Assembly: GCF_008312935.1 (NCBI RefSeq)
Contig: NZ_VSZO01000001.1
Span: 1,550,001 to 1,614,000, forward strand
Source of the DNA: Roseiconus lacunae
Lineage (GTDB): Bacteria > Planctomycetota > Planctomycetia > Pirellulales > Pirellulaceae
Length of the DNA stretch: 64,000 bases
Reading direction: 5' to 3'
Shown: positions 35,799 to 44,153 of the stretch, in pieces
Numbering within the stretch: the first letter of the stretch is position 1
Layout: every line of letters starts with the position of its first letter
Position numbers and translations under genes: made by a program
The notes under the pieces: model-generated
Databases searched by the model: none
Told to the model about the DNA's origin: nothing
The model's input: the letters and a program-made list of their open reading frames with translations, nothing else

Positions 35799-36899
35799 AT
35801 GTCGTCCGATTCGGCCCCGCCGTCTGATTCTATCGTCGCTGATCAGCGACCGCGGCTGGCGATCACCGTCGGCGACGTCGCAGGGGTCGGCCCGGAGCTG
35901 GCACTCAAGTGTGCCACCGATGCGTCAGTCTTGCGACGGTGCCGTCCCATTCTAATCGGACCAGGGCCGGCGCTGACGGAAGTCGCCACGGAACTTAAGC
36001 TGCCGTTGCCGCCGACAGTGACGCTCGGGCAGCTCACGATGGGCGATTCGACTGGCGACTGGAAGGCGTCAGGGGCGGCGATTTTAGAGTGTGGCGACGT
36101 TCCTGTTGATTCGCTACGGCCGGGAGAATTCTCGGCGGCAACGGGGCGAGCTTCGTTTGCCGCCGTCGAGTTGGCGATTGAGCAGACAATGGCAGGTGTG
36201 TTTGATTCGATCGTGACTTGTCCGATTCAGAAAGAAGCGTGGCACGCCGCAGGAACGGGCTACTTGGGGCACACCGAGCTATTAGCCGATAAAACCGGAA
36301 CGAAGGAATTTTGCATGATGCTATCCGGCGAGGCATGTTCGACCGTTCTGGCGACGATCCATCTTCCGCTGGCCGATGCGATCGCGGGGCTATCAATCGA
36401 ACAGATCACCCGCGCGATCCGGTTGGGCGGATTGGCGATGGAGAAACGGCACGGTCGACCCCCGCGTGTGACGGTTTTGGGGCTCAATCCACATGCCGGT
36501 GAAGGCGGGTTGCTCAGCCATGGCGAAGAAGAGCGGATCGTTCAACCCGCGATCGACGAAATCCGGCAATGGCTTCGATCAGCAAGCAAGGATTGGGTCG
36601 TCACCGGGCCGGTCCCGCCGGATACCGCCTTTACGCCGGCGATGCGAAACGCCACCGACGTCCATGTGTGTCTGTATCATGACCAAGGCCTGATTCCACT
36701 GAAGGCATTGTCGTTTGACGATGCGGTGAACGTCACGTTGGGGCTACCGATTGTTCGAACCAGCGTCGATCATGGGACCGCAATGGACTTGGCTTGGAAA
36801 GGGATCGCGAGTTCGGGAAGCTTGCGTTCGGCGATCGCGATGGCGAACGATTTGGGACCCACAAAGGCTGGACTGGCAAGAAATCGGCATCACGAATAG
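35799..36899 (+). CDS. pdxA: 4-hydroxythreonine-4-phosphate dehydrogenase
   Basis: 366 residues, cytoplasmic. It oxidises 4-phosphohydroxy-L-threonine with NAD and, after decarboxylation, feeds pyridoxal phosphate synthesis. Family motifs are all present: TVGDVAGVGPELALK near residue 23, GHTELLA (metal His), LNPHAGEGGLLSHGEEE, YHDQGLIPLK and LPIVRTSVDHGTAMDLA. The metal-binding His residues in GHTE, NPHAGE and YHDQG are intact. The length is close to the family norm of about 330. It is divergent from the peptidase gene, with 245 non-coding bases between. Confidence 0.96.
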   Translation: MSSDSAPPSDSIVADQRPRLAITVGDVAGVGPELALKCATDASVLRRCRPILIGPGPALTEVATELKLPLPPTVTLGQLTMGDSTGDWKASGAAILECGDVPVDSLRPGEFSAATGRASFAAVELAIEQTMAGVFDSIVTCPIQKEAWHAAGTGYLGHTELLADKTGTKEFCMMLSGEACSTVLATIHLPLADAIAGLSIEQITRAIRLGGLAMEKRHGRPPRVTVLGLNPHAGEGGLLSHGEEERIVQPAIDEIRQWLRSASKDWVVTGPVPPDTAFTPAMRNATDVHVCLYHDQGLIPLKALSFDDAVNVTLGLPIVRTSVDHGTAMDLAWKGIASSGSLRSAIAMANDLGPTKAGLARNRHHE

Positions 36900-36968
36900 C
36901 ATGCTCCATCGAGCATTGAATTGCCATGAGACCAGCAAAGCGCACTCAGTAAAGCGACCATCAACACA

Positions 36969-38597
36969 GTGAACCGAGTAGTGACGTCGAATCGATTGAT
37001 GACATCGATCGAGTTTGTTGCGCTGCTTGCGTTGTTCTTTGCTTACGCGGGCGATCTGCCCCCGGCCGTTAACGAAGCTCACTACTTGGTCAAAGCGAAG
37101 AACTTTTGGGATCCCGCATTTGCGTCGACCGATCTATTCGCCGCTTCAGGGAAAGCGCACACGACGTTTTACCTCACGTTCGGCTGGTTGACCCAGTTCC
37201 TTTCACTCGAAGCGAGCGCCTGGGTCGGTCGAGTGATTGGCTGGTCACTTGTCGCATTGGGGTTACTGCGGTGTTGTCGGCAACTGTCTCTGCCGACGTT
37301 CTCATGCGTTGCCGTTGCGATCCTTTGGTTGATCGGGATCAGTCATGGCAACTTGGCCGGCGAATGGGTCGTCGGTGGGATCGAGGGGAAAGTTCCCGCG
37401 TATGGCTGTGGGTTGATCGGAATCTCGTTTGCAATGCAGCGGCGCTGGTCGGTCGCTTGGGTTTGGTACGGGATCGCCTCGGCGTTTCACGTCTTAACCG
37501 GAGGCTGGCTGGTGATCGCGACGATGATCGCATTTGCGGCGACCGAGTTTCGAAGTCCGCGGAATGATCGAGCGGCCTTCTGGACACTGGGATTATGGAT
37601 CGGAGGTGCGATTGCGTTGGCGGGGTTGGTCCCGGCACTGCAATTGACGATGGAAGCGACAGCCGAGCAACGAAACCTCGCGGCGCGAATTTACAGTTAC
37701 GTACGTATCCGTCACCACCTATTGCCGAGTGACTTTCCGCCCCATTGGTTTATTCGTCACGGCGTACTGATTGCGACGATGTTGGGGCTGTTTCTCTTGA
37801 CGCCAGCGACGGCGATTCGAAAGCGACTGGTTTGGATCGGCATCGGCGCGACCTGCATCACGGTGATCGGGTTGTTGGTAGGTTTCCTGCCGACCGTTGC
37901 CCCCGATCTGGCTGCGAAACTGCTGCGTTATTATTGGTTCCGACTTGGCGATGCGATCGTCCCGTTGGTGATCGCGTTGTCGCTGGCTGAGTTGCTCTTC
38001 GCCAAAGATCGAGAAACACCTCAGGCTGTCTCGGCTTCTCGGTTGCGATCCTACGTCCGGGTCATGGCTGCATCGTTGCTGGTGATCGGTGCGGTGTTAT
38101 TCGCGGCGGCATGTGTCGAACGAATTCGTATCGGCGTACCACCGTCGGCCAGTCATCGCTTGCTGGGGTTTGATCCCGATGCATCGCCACAACAGCAACA
38201 GCAAGTTTTTCGCGATTGGGTTGCCGTTTGCGATTGGGCAAGGACGTCGACGCCGGTCAGCGAAATTTTCTTGACGCCTCGGCACCAGCAGACGTTCAAG
38301 TGGTATGCCGGTCGGGGCGAAGTCGTCAATTGGAAAGACGTGCCTCAGGATGCGACGTCATTGATCGAGTGGCTCGAACGTTTCGAAGACGTCTTTCCCA
38401 AGCATGTCGGCGCGGTCTCGTTGGGCTCGATGCGAGTACCGATCAATTATGCGAAGCTCAGACGCTATCGTGAGCGATACGGTGTGCGTTTGATGATTGT
38501 GGACAATCGGATCGCCAGCTCGATCCCGCTGGCAAAGATCTACCCTGTCGGCAATCAGCAGAATCGAACCTACAGCGTTTACGAACTGCCGAACTGA
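36969..38597 (+). CDS. Polytopic membrane protein of unknown function (DUF6798-like)
   Basis: 542 residues with about ten transmembrane segments, starting at a GTG 69 bases after pdxA. An N-terminal loop with PAVNEAHYLVKAKNFWDP lies outside the first helix, in the manner of membrane glycosyltransferases of the GT-C kind, but no DxD-like motif is clear. The last 150 residues (about 400 on) are soluble and contain VCDWARTSTPVSEIFLTPRHQQTFKWYAGR. I believe it belongs with the DUF6798 group but cannot confirm. No link to pdxA is expected. Confidence 0.75.
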   Translation: MNRVVTSNRLMTSIEFVALLALFFAYAGDLPPAVNEAHYLVKAKNFWDPAFASTDLFAASGKAHTTFYLTFGWLTQFLSLEASAWVGRVIGWSLVALGLLRCCRQLSLPTFSCVAVAILWLIGISHGNLAGEWVVGGIEGKVPAYGCGLIGISFAMQRRWSVAWVWYGIASAFHVLTGGWLVIATMIAFAATEFRSPRNDRAAFWTLGLWIGGAIALAGLVPALQLTMEATAEQRNLAARIYSYVRIRHHLLPSDFPPHWFIRHGVLIATMLGLFLLTPATAIRKRLVWIGIGATCITVIGLLVGFLPTVAPDLAAKLLRYYWFRLGDAIVPLVIALSLAELLFAKDRETPQAVSASRLRSYVRVMAASLLVIGAVLFAAACVERIRIGVPPSASHRLLGFDPDASPQQQQQVFRDWVAVCDWARTSTPVSEIFLTPRHQQTFKWYAGRGEVVNWKDVPQDATSLIEWLERFEDVFPKHVGAVSLGSMRVPINYAKLRRYRERYGVRLMIVDNRIASSIPLAKIYPVGNQQNRTYSVYELPN

Positions 38598-38685
38598 TCC
38601 GGCAATGATCGATTGAGAAAATAAATGAGTGTCCGTGCATGAGCCAACAACGAAGACACCAATTTGTGCCGCGTGAAGATATCGA

Positions 38686-39759
38686 TTAAGTGACTTGCGG
38701 TTCGTTGCAACTCGCACAGTGTAACGCGCCGAGTCCCCAGATCAGTTCCCGGCAATTGACGGAGACGACTTCGATCATTGGTGATTGAAGGCGTGCAATA
38801 GAAGTCAGGGTTTCGGTCGCATGGTCATCCGAGGGTTGGTGTCCAAAGGCCGGAACAAGCAACGCGTCGGGGCCAAGTCGTAGGAAGTTACAGTAGCTTT
38901 CGGGCACCCGGGTGCCGTCAACCATGCGCGGCGGCGGTGTCGGCAGACGGTGGACGGTGACATTCGGTGTCGTTCGTTGACCCCACTCGGTGAGCTGCTC
39001 GAAGTTAGCTTCTAAGCCGTCGTAGTTGGGGTCACTGGGGTCGGTCGCAACGGCCACGACTAGGTTGGTGGCATCGATGAAGCGTGCTAATTGGTCGATA
39101 TGACCATCGGTGTCGTCGCCTTGCAAAGCCCCGCCGTCGACCCAAACGACTTCACGAGCGCCGCACAATTGCTCGAGCATGGCGACCGCCTGTTCACGCA
39201 CGAGACCGGGGTTGCGGGTGTCGGTGATCAAGCAATCGGTTGTCGTCAGTAGTCGGCCGGTGCCGTCCCATTCGAGTGCGCCGCCTTCGACGCAAAGGCC
39301 GCCGTCGACACGCTGCCAATTAGCCGCGTCGATGATGCTTGCTGTCGCCGCGTTGTCGAGGTTCCAGGGCGGGTACTTTCCGCCCCAGGAATTGAACGTC
39401 CAGTCAATCGCTTGGCGCTCAGCAGCATTGTTTGATTCGGAGTCGCCGACGACAAAAGTCGGGCCATAGTCGCGAATCCAGCAATCGTTCGTGGGGATTT
39501 CAAACCAGGTGACGCGATACCGCTGGCCGGGCAGGTTAAACCGATCCGGTACGGCGGATGCTTTCAGTTCTGGCGAGCCGATGAGATGAACGTCAGTGAA
39601 CCGAACGGCCGCTTGGATGAACGCGGCAAACCGATCGGGGATTTCGTCGAAGTGCCCGGGCCAGGTGTCTGGATTATGAGGCCATGCGAGCCAGAGTGCC
39701 CGCAGCGGTTCCCATTCGGCGGGAACGCGTTTTCCGGCCGACGGCAACGTGAAAGTCAT
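38686..39759 (-). CDS. Agmatine deiminase family protein
   Basis: 357 residues of the porphyromonas-type peptidyl-arginine deiminase/agmatine deiminase family. It hydrolyses a guanidinium group, most likely agmatine to N-carbamoylputrescine and ammonia, in polyamine synthesis. The active site is complete: Asp in NDCWIRDYGP, Asp-Gly-His in DDTDGHIDQLARF, and Cys348 near the C-terminus (GALHCASC). FNSWGGKYPPWNLDN is typical. No N-carbamoylputrescine amidase is adjacent, so the route in the cell is not seen here. Confidence 0.92.
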   Translation of the reverse strand: MTFTLPSAGKRVPAEWEPLRALWLAWPHNPDTWPGHFDEIPDRFAAFIQAAVRFTDVHLIGSPELKASAVPDRFNLPGQRYRVTWFEIPTNDCWIRDYGPTFVVGDSESNNAAERQAIDWTFNSWGGKYPPWNLDNAATASIIDAANWQRVDGGLCVEGGALEWDGTGRLLTTTDCLITDTRNPGLVREQAVAMLEQLCGAREVVWVDGGALQGDDTDGHIDQLARFIDATNLVVAVATDPSDPNYDGLEANFEQLTEWGQRTTPNVTVHRLPTPPPRMVDGTRVPESYCNFLRLGPDALLVPAFGHQPSDDHATETLTSIARLQSPMIEVVSVNCRELIWGLGALHCASCNEPQVT

Positions 39760-39771
39760 GTCGACGCGAGC

Positions 39772-40053
39772 CTATTCGGGCTTGATCTCTTCTTTCACTT
39801 TCTGAACGAAGTGGGGCGACTTTCCACCCTTGCTGAGTTCCTTGGCACGTTTGTCGGCTTCGCCCTTTTTGTCGAAGTCAAAGACGGCGACGCGCTTCAA
39901 GTTCTGGCTGAAAACCCCCCAATAAAGCCGCATGCGGACTTGGTCGGCTGCCTTGGATCGCTTGCTGGATTTTTTCTTTTTCGACGCGAGTGCTTTTTCG
40001 GCAGCTTCTGCTTCGGCTGCTTTTTCGGCTCGGCTGACGACCTTACGGGCCAT
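39772..40053 (-). CDS. Small basic planctomycete protein
   Basis: 93 residues from the ATG at 40053; the frame is open to 40131, but that would add an unlikely leader. A Lys/Ala/Glu-rich helix (AEKAAEAEAAEKALASKKKK) precedes a compact domain reading QVRMRLYWGVFSQNLKRVAVF and DKKGEADKRAKEL. High positive charge suggests nucleic acid or ribosome contact, but there is no named family. It lies 12 bases ahead of the agmatine deiminase start and is read in the same direction, so they may share a transcript. Confidence 0.75.
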   Translation of the reverse strand: MARKVVSRAEKAAEAEAAEKALASKKKKSSKRSKAADQVRMRLYWGVFSQNLKRVAVFDFDKKGEADKRAKELSKGGKSPHFVQKVKEEIKPE

Positions 40054-40528
40054 GGACGGATAGCGGGCTTGGGAGTTGGGAATCAGTGAAAATCGTTCCG
40101 TAGCGTAGCAGTTAGGCGGGAAGGTGGCCACGGGGGAAACGTCAAGTTTTACGGCCTTGCCACTCGGTAGGAGGGGTGCGGGTGAAGTTCGTCACCACCC
40201 GCATGGGCTATCTTGTAAAATGATCGCTACCCGCGGACGCAATTGTCGCGTATGCTTGCCGGATATCAGGAGTATTCCGCGCTGGCGCGGTGTACCGGAT
40301 GATTCGTGTCAAGCATGCGAATCGTCACAGTCGGGGCACCGAATTACGCCTTCAAAGTCGTAAATATGTGTCGGCGAGTGGTTCTGTCGACGATGAGTCG
40401 TTAGTCGGCGGGGCGTCCGCCGGACAACTTGTCGACGTCCAAACGCTGGCGGGCTAATTCCGTCTGTTGGCAATCTCGTCGGCAGGCGGAGCGTGGAGTC
40501 GAAAACAATCGATCGGAGAGAAGCAACG
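40054..40528. other. Non-coding region upstream of the hpf gene, with hairpins
   Basis: 475 bases without a credible gene, between divergently read genes. Two hairpins are visible: GCGGGTG (40178-40184) with CACCCGC (40196-40202), and CGGCGG (40406-40411) with CCGCCG (40417-40422). A third REP-like core copy is at 40443-40453. Promoters for both flanking genes must lie here, but I could not choose a convincing -35/-10 pair. Confidence 0.5.
40515..40520 (+). promoter_or_regulatory. Ribosome binding site of the hibernation factor gene
   Basis: GGAGAG lies eight bases ahead of the ATG at 40529 and favours it over the upstream in-frame codon at 40493. Confidence 0.65.
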
Positions 40529-40876
40529 ATGCAGGTAAGTGTCTCGGCACGCCACGGTAACCTTCAGCCGGGTGACCAAGAGTTAATTGAAGAAAAGGCC
40601 ACGAAACTGAGGCGATTGTACGACCGGATCAATGCGATCGAAGTGACGGTGGATCTGGAACACAGCGATAAACCTGTCGTCGAAATTCAAGTCTCGATCG
40701 AGCATGCCGGAGAGTGCGTGTCCCACGCGGACGCCAGCACCGTGATCGCAGCTCTGGATATGGCGATCCCAAAAGTGGAGCAGCAGCTTCGCCGGGTCAA
40801 AGAGAAGAAGACCGGTCATCGAGCCACCGGACACAAACACATCGAGGCCCCCACGCCAGACGAAGCCGAGTCCTGA
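40529..40876 (+). CDS. hpf: Ribosome hibernation promoting factor (HPF/RaiA family, short form)
   Basis: 115 residues from the ATG at 40529. It shows the family pattern: MQVSVSARHGNLQPGDQELIEEKATKL, then VTVDLEHSDKPVVEIQVSI and a basic tail (RRVKEKKTGHRATGHKH). It should bind the decoding site of 30S subunits and inactivate ribosomes in stress or stationary phase. The length is that of the short form; the dimerising C-terminal domain of long HPF is missing. It is followed by ptsN, HPr and enzyme I genes, the order known from rpoN-linked PTS-Ntr regions, but rpoN itself is not here. Confidence 0.93.
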   Translation: MQVSVSARHGNLQPGDQELIEEKATKLRRLYDRINAIEVTVDLEHSDKPVVEIQVSIEHAGECVSHADASTVIAALDMAIPKVEQQLRRVKEKKTGHRATGHKHIEAPTPDEAES

Positions 40877-40941
40877 ACGGGACGTGAGCTTGGTCTCCGT
40901 GTGGGGAAGTACCACCCACTTAAAGCATAAATCCAACACCC

Positions 40942-41421
40942 ATGAAGTTTGCAGATTTCATTTCGACCTCGTCGATCAAAGCCGAACTCCAGGCGAAGAC
41001 TAAAGAGCAAGCGATCGAAGAGCTTGTCGGAAGTCTACTGGAGGCGGGCGAGATCGACGCCGATCAGCGTGAAGATATCATCGCCGCGATCATGAAACGC
41101 GAAGAGTTGGGATCAACCGGTATCGGCCGCGGCGTCGCCGTCCCGCATACCAAGCACCCCAGCGTTCAAAAATTGGTCGGAACGGTTGGCGTCAGCGAAG
41201 AAGGCGTTGATTTCGATTCGCTTGACGGCGAACGTGTTCAGCTGTTCTTCCTGTTGATCAGCCCTCCCGAACGCCCCGGCGATCACCTTCGCGCCTTGGA
41301 AAATATTTCACGCCAGCTTCGCGACGAAACGTTCTGTCGTTTCCTCAAACAAAGCAAAACAGCCGACGATATTTCCCAGCTATTGCAAGAAGCCGACGAC
41401 AATCAATTTGCCACCGGTTGA
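40942..41421 (+). CDS. ptsN: PTS IIA component, PtsN-like (nitrogen regulatory)
   Basis: 159 residues of the fructose/mannitol-type IIA domain. The phosphorylated residue is His69 in GRGVAVPHTKHP. There is no IIB or IIC domain or gene nearby, so it is best read as a regulatory EIIA-Ntr rather than a sugar transporter part. Typical targets are potassium transport, stress and nitrogen/carbon control, none of which is shown here. It starts 65 bases after hpf, consistent with one transcript. Confidence 0.92.
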   Translation: MKFADFISTSSIKAELQAKTKEQAIEELVGSLLEAGEIDADQREDIIAAIMKREELGSTGIGRGVAVPHTKHPSVQKLVGTVGVSEEGVDFDSLDGERVQLFFLLISPPERPGDHLRALENISRQLRDETFCRFLKQSKTADDISQLLQEADDNQFATG

Positions 41422-41526
41422 ATCCCTCGTCGGTAAATTTGCCGGCCGGTCCGATTCGACCGGCGGGCGACCTTTTTGTTATCTCCGAAACCTTTTCGTC
41501 CCACGCACGTTGTTCTGATCCATCGC

Positions 41527-41853
41527 ATGTCCAAGGCGCTTAGCCGAAACGTCGTAGTTCGCAACCCTCAAGGTCTGCACGCGCGCCCCGCCGATATGCT
41601 TGTTCGGATGGCTAATCAATTCACCTCGAATATTTTGATTAGTCGTGGTGGCGAATCGGTCGATTGCAAAAGCATCCTGTCATTGCTCACGCTCGGCGCC
41701 GCCTGCGGAACCGAGCTTGTACTGCATGTCGAAGGGGACGACGCCGATGTCGCGATCGATTCCATCGAACAGCTTTTTGTTCGCGGGTTTGATGAAATGG
41801 GCGACGAGGAAGTCGCCGACCAATCGGGGGTCGATGAGCAATCGCTCCATTGA
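41527..41853 (+). CDS. HPr-like phosphocarrier protein
   Basis: 108 residues from the ATG at 41527; the longer frame to a TTG at 41476 is rejected. The EI-phosphorylated residue is His18 (NPQGLHARPADM). The regulatory serine region reads VDCKSILSLLTLGA, with Ser48 in the place of HPr Ser46. An acidic tail (DDADVAIDSIEQL and beyond) is longer than in the usual 85-88-residue HPr. It would relay phosphate from enzyme I to PtsN. No HPr kinase gene is in the window, so use of Ser48 is unknown. Confidence 0.92.
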   Translation: MSKALSRNVVVRNPQGLHARPADMLVRMANQFTSNILISRGGESVDCKSILSLLTLGAACGTELVLHVEGDDADVAIDSIEQLFVRGFDEMGDEEVADQSGVDEQSLH

Positions 41854-42397
41854 TGCCTCGAACGCGAGAGCCGCCCGAGCAATCACTCGCTGCCACCACT
41901 CGCCGCAAGTGACCGCAATTTGATGGGCTCTGCAATTAAAAAAAAAACAGAAAAACGATCGAGAGACAGCTCAGTGACTCATACGGCGTAACGCGAATGA
42001 TCGCGATGCCGGAGTCCGAACCGAACAAGACAAGACGTAGAAGACAATTTTGTTGATTAGGCTCAAACTTCCCATCTGAGCCGCCCGCCGACATCCGAGT
42101 CGGCTCCGTTGTTAAACACAATCCGTACACACATTTATTCGATGGATCGGTCCAACTTGCTAAGGCTCGATGGCTGTCAGTCACGAGGCCGATGCACATG
42201 ATTATCGCCCGCCACCGCACCCGATTGGCGCCGACGAACGGTCGCCCAATCGGCATGCCCTCGCCCCTCCTGATAGACCGCGTGTCTGACGGTTTCGGGG
42301 ACGGGAGCGCTGCGTCGGCACTCGCGAGTTTGTTGTATCAGCCGCGTCGTCAACCTCGGCCACGTCCGGCATGTGACCACCGAATCATCGACCCACG
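41854..42397. other. Long intergenic region between the HPr and enzyme I genes
   Basis: 544 bases without a credible gene. It contains a run of ten A (41938-41947) and two adjacent perfect hairpins at 42060-42104. Small open frames on both strands here lack recognisable domains. The length suggests a separate promoter, an untranslated leader or a small RNA ahead of enzyme I. Confidence 0.5.
42060..42104. other. Tandem hairpins ahead of the enzyme I gene
   Basis: GGCTCA (42060-42065) pairs with TGAGCC (42077-42082), and GCCGAC (42087-42092) with GTCGGC (42099-42104). Each stem is six perfect base pairs. There is no T tract after the second one. They could belong to a leader structure or a small RNA. 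Confidence 0.45.
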
Positions 42398-44143
42398 ATG
42401 GTCGAACTGCAAGGCATCCCCGTTTCACCAGGGGTCGCGATCGGCCCAGCCTTAGTGCTGGACGCTGCCGGTTATCGAATCCCTCGGACCCTGCTCGCCG
42501 CCGATGAGGTGGACGCGGAATTTGCGCGATTGCGCGAGGCGGTTGATCAAGTTTCTACCGGGCTCGAAGCGAATCGCCTCGAAACCTCAGCGGTCGCCGG
42601 TGAACACACCGGGGACATTTTCGCTGCGCAGCTCCAAATGCTGCATGACCCCCGTTTGCAAGCCGAACTGCGCCGCCGAATTCGCGAAGAGCGCCAGTCG
42701 GCCGCCTATGCCGTCAGTCGCGTCCTGCACAATTATGCCGCCGCAATTCGTCGTGTTGATAGCCCGTTGCTAGCCGACCGGGCCGACGATGTTTTGGATA
42801 TCGAAAAGCAACTCTTGATGTGCCTGGGCGCCGTCAGTGCTGGCCCGTTGTCGGATTTGTCCGAACCGGTCATTGTGCTTTCGCATGTGCTCACGCCCAG
42901 CGAAACGGCCAACCTTGATCGTCAGTACGTCCGAGCCTTTTGTACCGAAACCGGTGGCCCGGGCGGACACACCGCAATCGTAGCCAAAGGTCTCGAATTG
43001 CCCGCTGTTGTTGGGATCGGCAGCTTTCTCGATCAAGTCGGCGATCACTGTAACGTCATCGTCGACGGCGACCGTGGCAAGGTGATCATCAATCCCGACG
43101 CCGAAACGATCGCCTACTACCGCAAGAAACTCAAAGACCGACGCTCGCTAACGGCACGCCTTTCGGAACTTCGTGATTTACCCGCTGAAACCATAGACGG
43201 TACGCCGGTTCGACTGAGCGCGAACATCGAATTCCCGCATGAAACGGCGACCTGCATCGAGCGTGGTGCTGACGGTGTTGGTTTATACCGCACCGAGTTT
43301 TTGTATCTGTCCAGCCACGAAGAACCGAGTGAAGAAGATCACTACCAGGCCTACAGCCGAGTGATTCGCGAGATGGACGGCCGACCCGTTGTCATCCGCA
43401 CGCTGGATTTGGGGGCGGACAAGATGGGGCATCGTCCGCTGGCAGAACATGAACACAACCCGTTCTTGGGTTTGCGAAGTATCCGGCTGTCGCTGCGAAA
43501 TTTGGATCTCTTCCGGCCCCAGTTGCGCGCCATCCTGCGAGCGGCGATTCATGGTGACGTGCGGGTGATGTTTCCGCTGATCACAACGCTGGCCGAATAT
43601 CGGCAGGCTAGGATGCTGCTCAATGTCGTCGCCGAAGACTTAGTCGAATCCGGCATTCCCCACCGCAGCAACATTCCCGTCGGCATGATGGTCGAAGTCC
43701 CTGCCGCGGTGATGATGCTCGAGCGATTTGCCCAAGAAGTCGACTTCCTTTCGATCGGCACGAACGATTTAGCCCAGTACACCCTGGCGGTTGACCGAAG
43801 TAATGAGAACGTCGCCGAGCTTTATCAATCAAGCGATCCGGCGGTCCTGCGTCTTATCGCGCGATGTGTCGAAGTTGCTGCCCAGTTTGACAAACCGCTT
43901 TCGATCTGTGGTGAGATGAGCAGCAACCCCGCCCGCGCCTTGTTGTTGCTGGGGATGGGGGTTCGGCATTTAAGCGTGCCCCCATCGTCGTTGCTGCGAG
44001 TTAAAAAAGCGATCCGGTCCGTTTCGATCGATCAGTGCATTGAAATTGCCGATCGAGTGATGCAGTTGGAAGCGGCCCGCGACGTCGACCTTTATCTCTT
44101 GGATCGACTCGGTGAATACGTTCCCGAGCTGATCGTTACCTAA
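42398..44143 (+). CDS. Phosphoenolpyruvate-protein phosphotransferase (enzyme I), no GAF domain
   Basis: 581 residues of PTS enzyme I. Order: N-terminal HPr-binding/phosphohistidine part with active His191 (GGPGGHTAIVAKG), then the PEP-binding barrel with GVGLYRTEFLYL, IRTLDLGADKM, NPFLGLRSIR, MFPLITTLAE, MVEVPAAVMM, IGTNDLAQYTLAVDR and active Cys504 (ICGEMSS). It takes phosphate from phosphoenolpyruvate and gives it to HPr. It lacks the N-terminal GAF domain of PtsP, so it is PtsI-like in layout. The stretch around the active His, with Gly where Ser usually stands before it, is slightly atypical. It is the only enzyme I in the window and serves the HPr and PtsN genes upstream. Confidence 0.94.
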   Translation: MVELQGIPVSPGVAIGPALVLDAAGYRIPRTLLAADEVDAEFARLREAVDQVSTGLEANRLETSAVAGEHTGDIFAAQLQMLHDPRLQAELRRRIREERQSAAYAVSRVLHNYAAAIRRVDSPLLADRADDVLDIEKQLLMCLGAVSAGPLSDLSEPVIVLSHVLTPSETANLDRQYVRAFCTETGGPGGHTAIVAKGLELPAVVGIGSFLDQVGDHCNVIVDGDRGKVIINPDAETIAYYRKKLKDRRSLTARLSELRDLPAETIDGTPVRLSANIEFPHETATCIERGADGVGLYRTEFLYLSSHEEPSEEDHYQAYSRVIREMDGRPVVIRTLDLGADKMGHRPLAEHEHNPFLGLRSIRLSLRNLDLFRPQLRAILRAAIHGDVRVMFPLITTLAEYRQARMLLNVVAEDLVESGIPHRSNIPVGMMVEVPAAVMMLERFAQEVDFLSIGTNDLAQYTLAVDRSNENVAELYQSSDPAVLRLIARCVEVAAQFDKPLSICGEMSSNPARALLLLGMGVRHLSVPPSSLLRVKKAIRSVSIDQCIEIADRVMQLEAARDVDLYLLDRLGEYVPELIVT

Positions 44144-44153
44144 TCCAAATTTG

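Noticed and set aside
41442-41480. Possible terminator between ptsN and the HPr gene
   Set aside because: The stem has a bulge and is eight bases or more away from the T run, so I do not call it.
42192-42455. Small + strand frame crossing the enzyme I start
   Set aside because: It overlaps the enzyme I gene in another frame and lacks any domain-like pattern.
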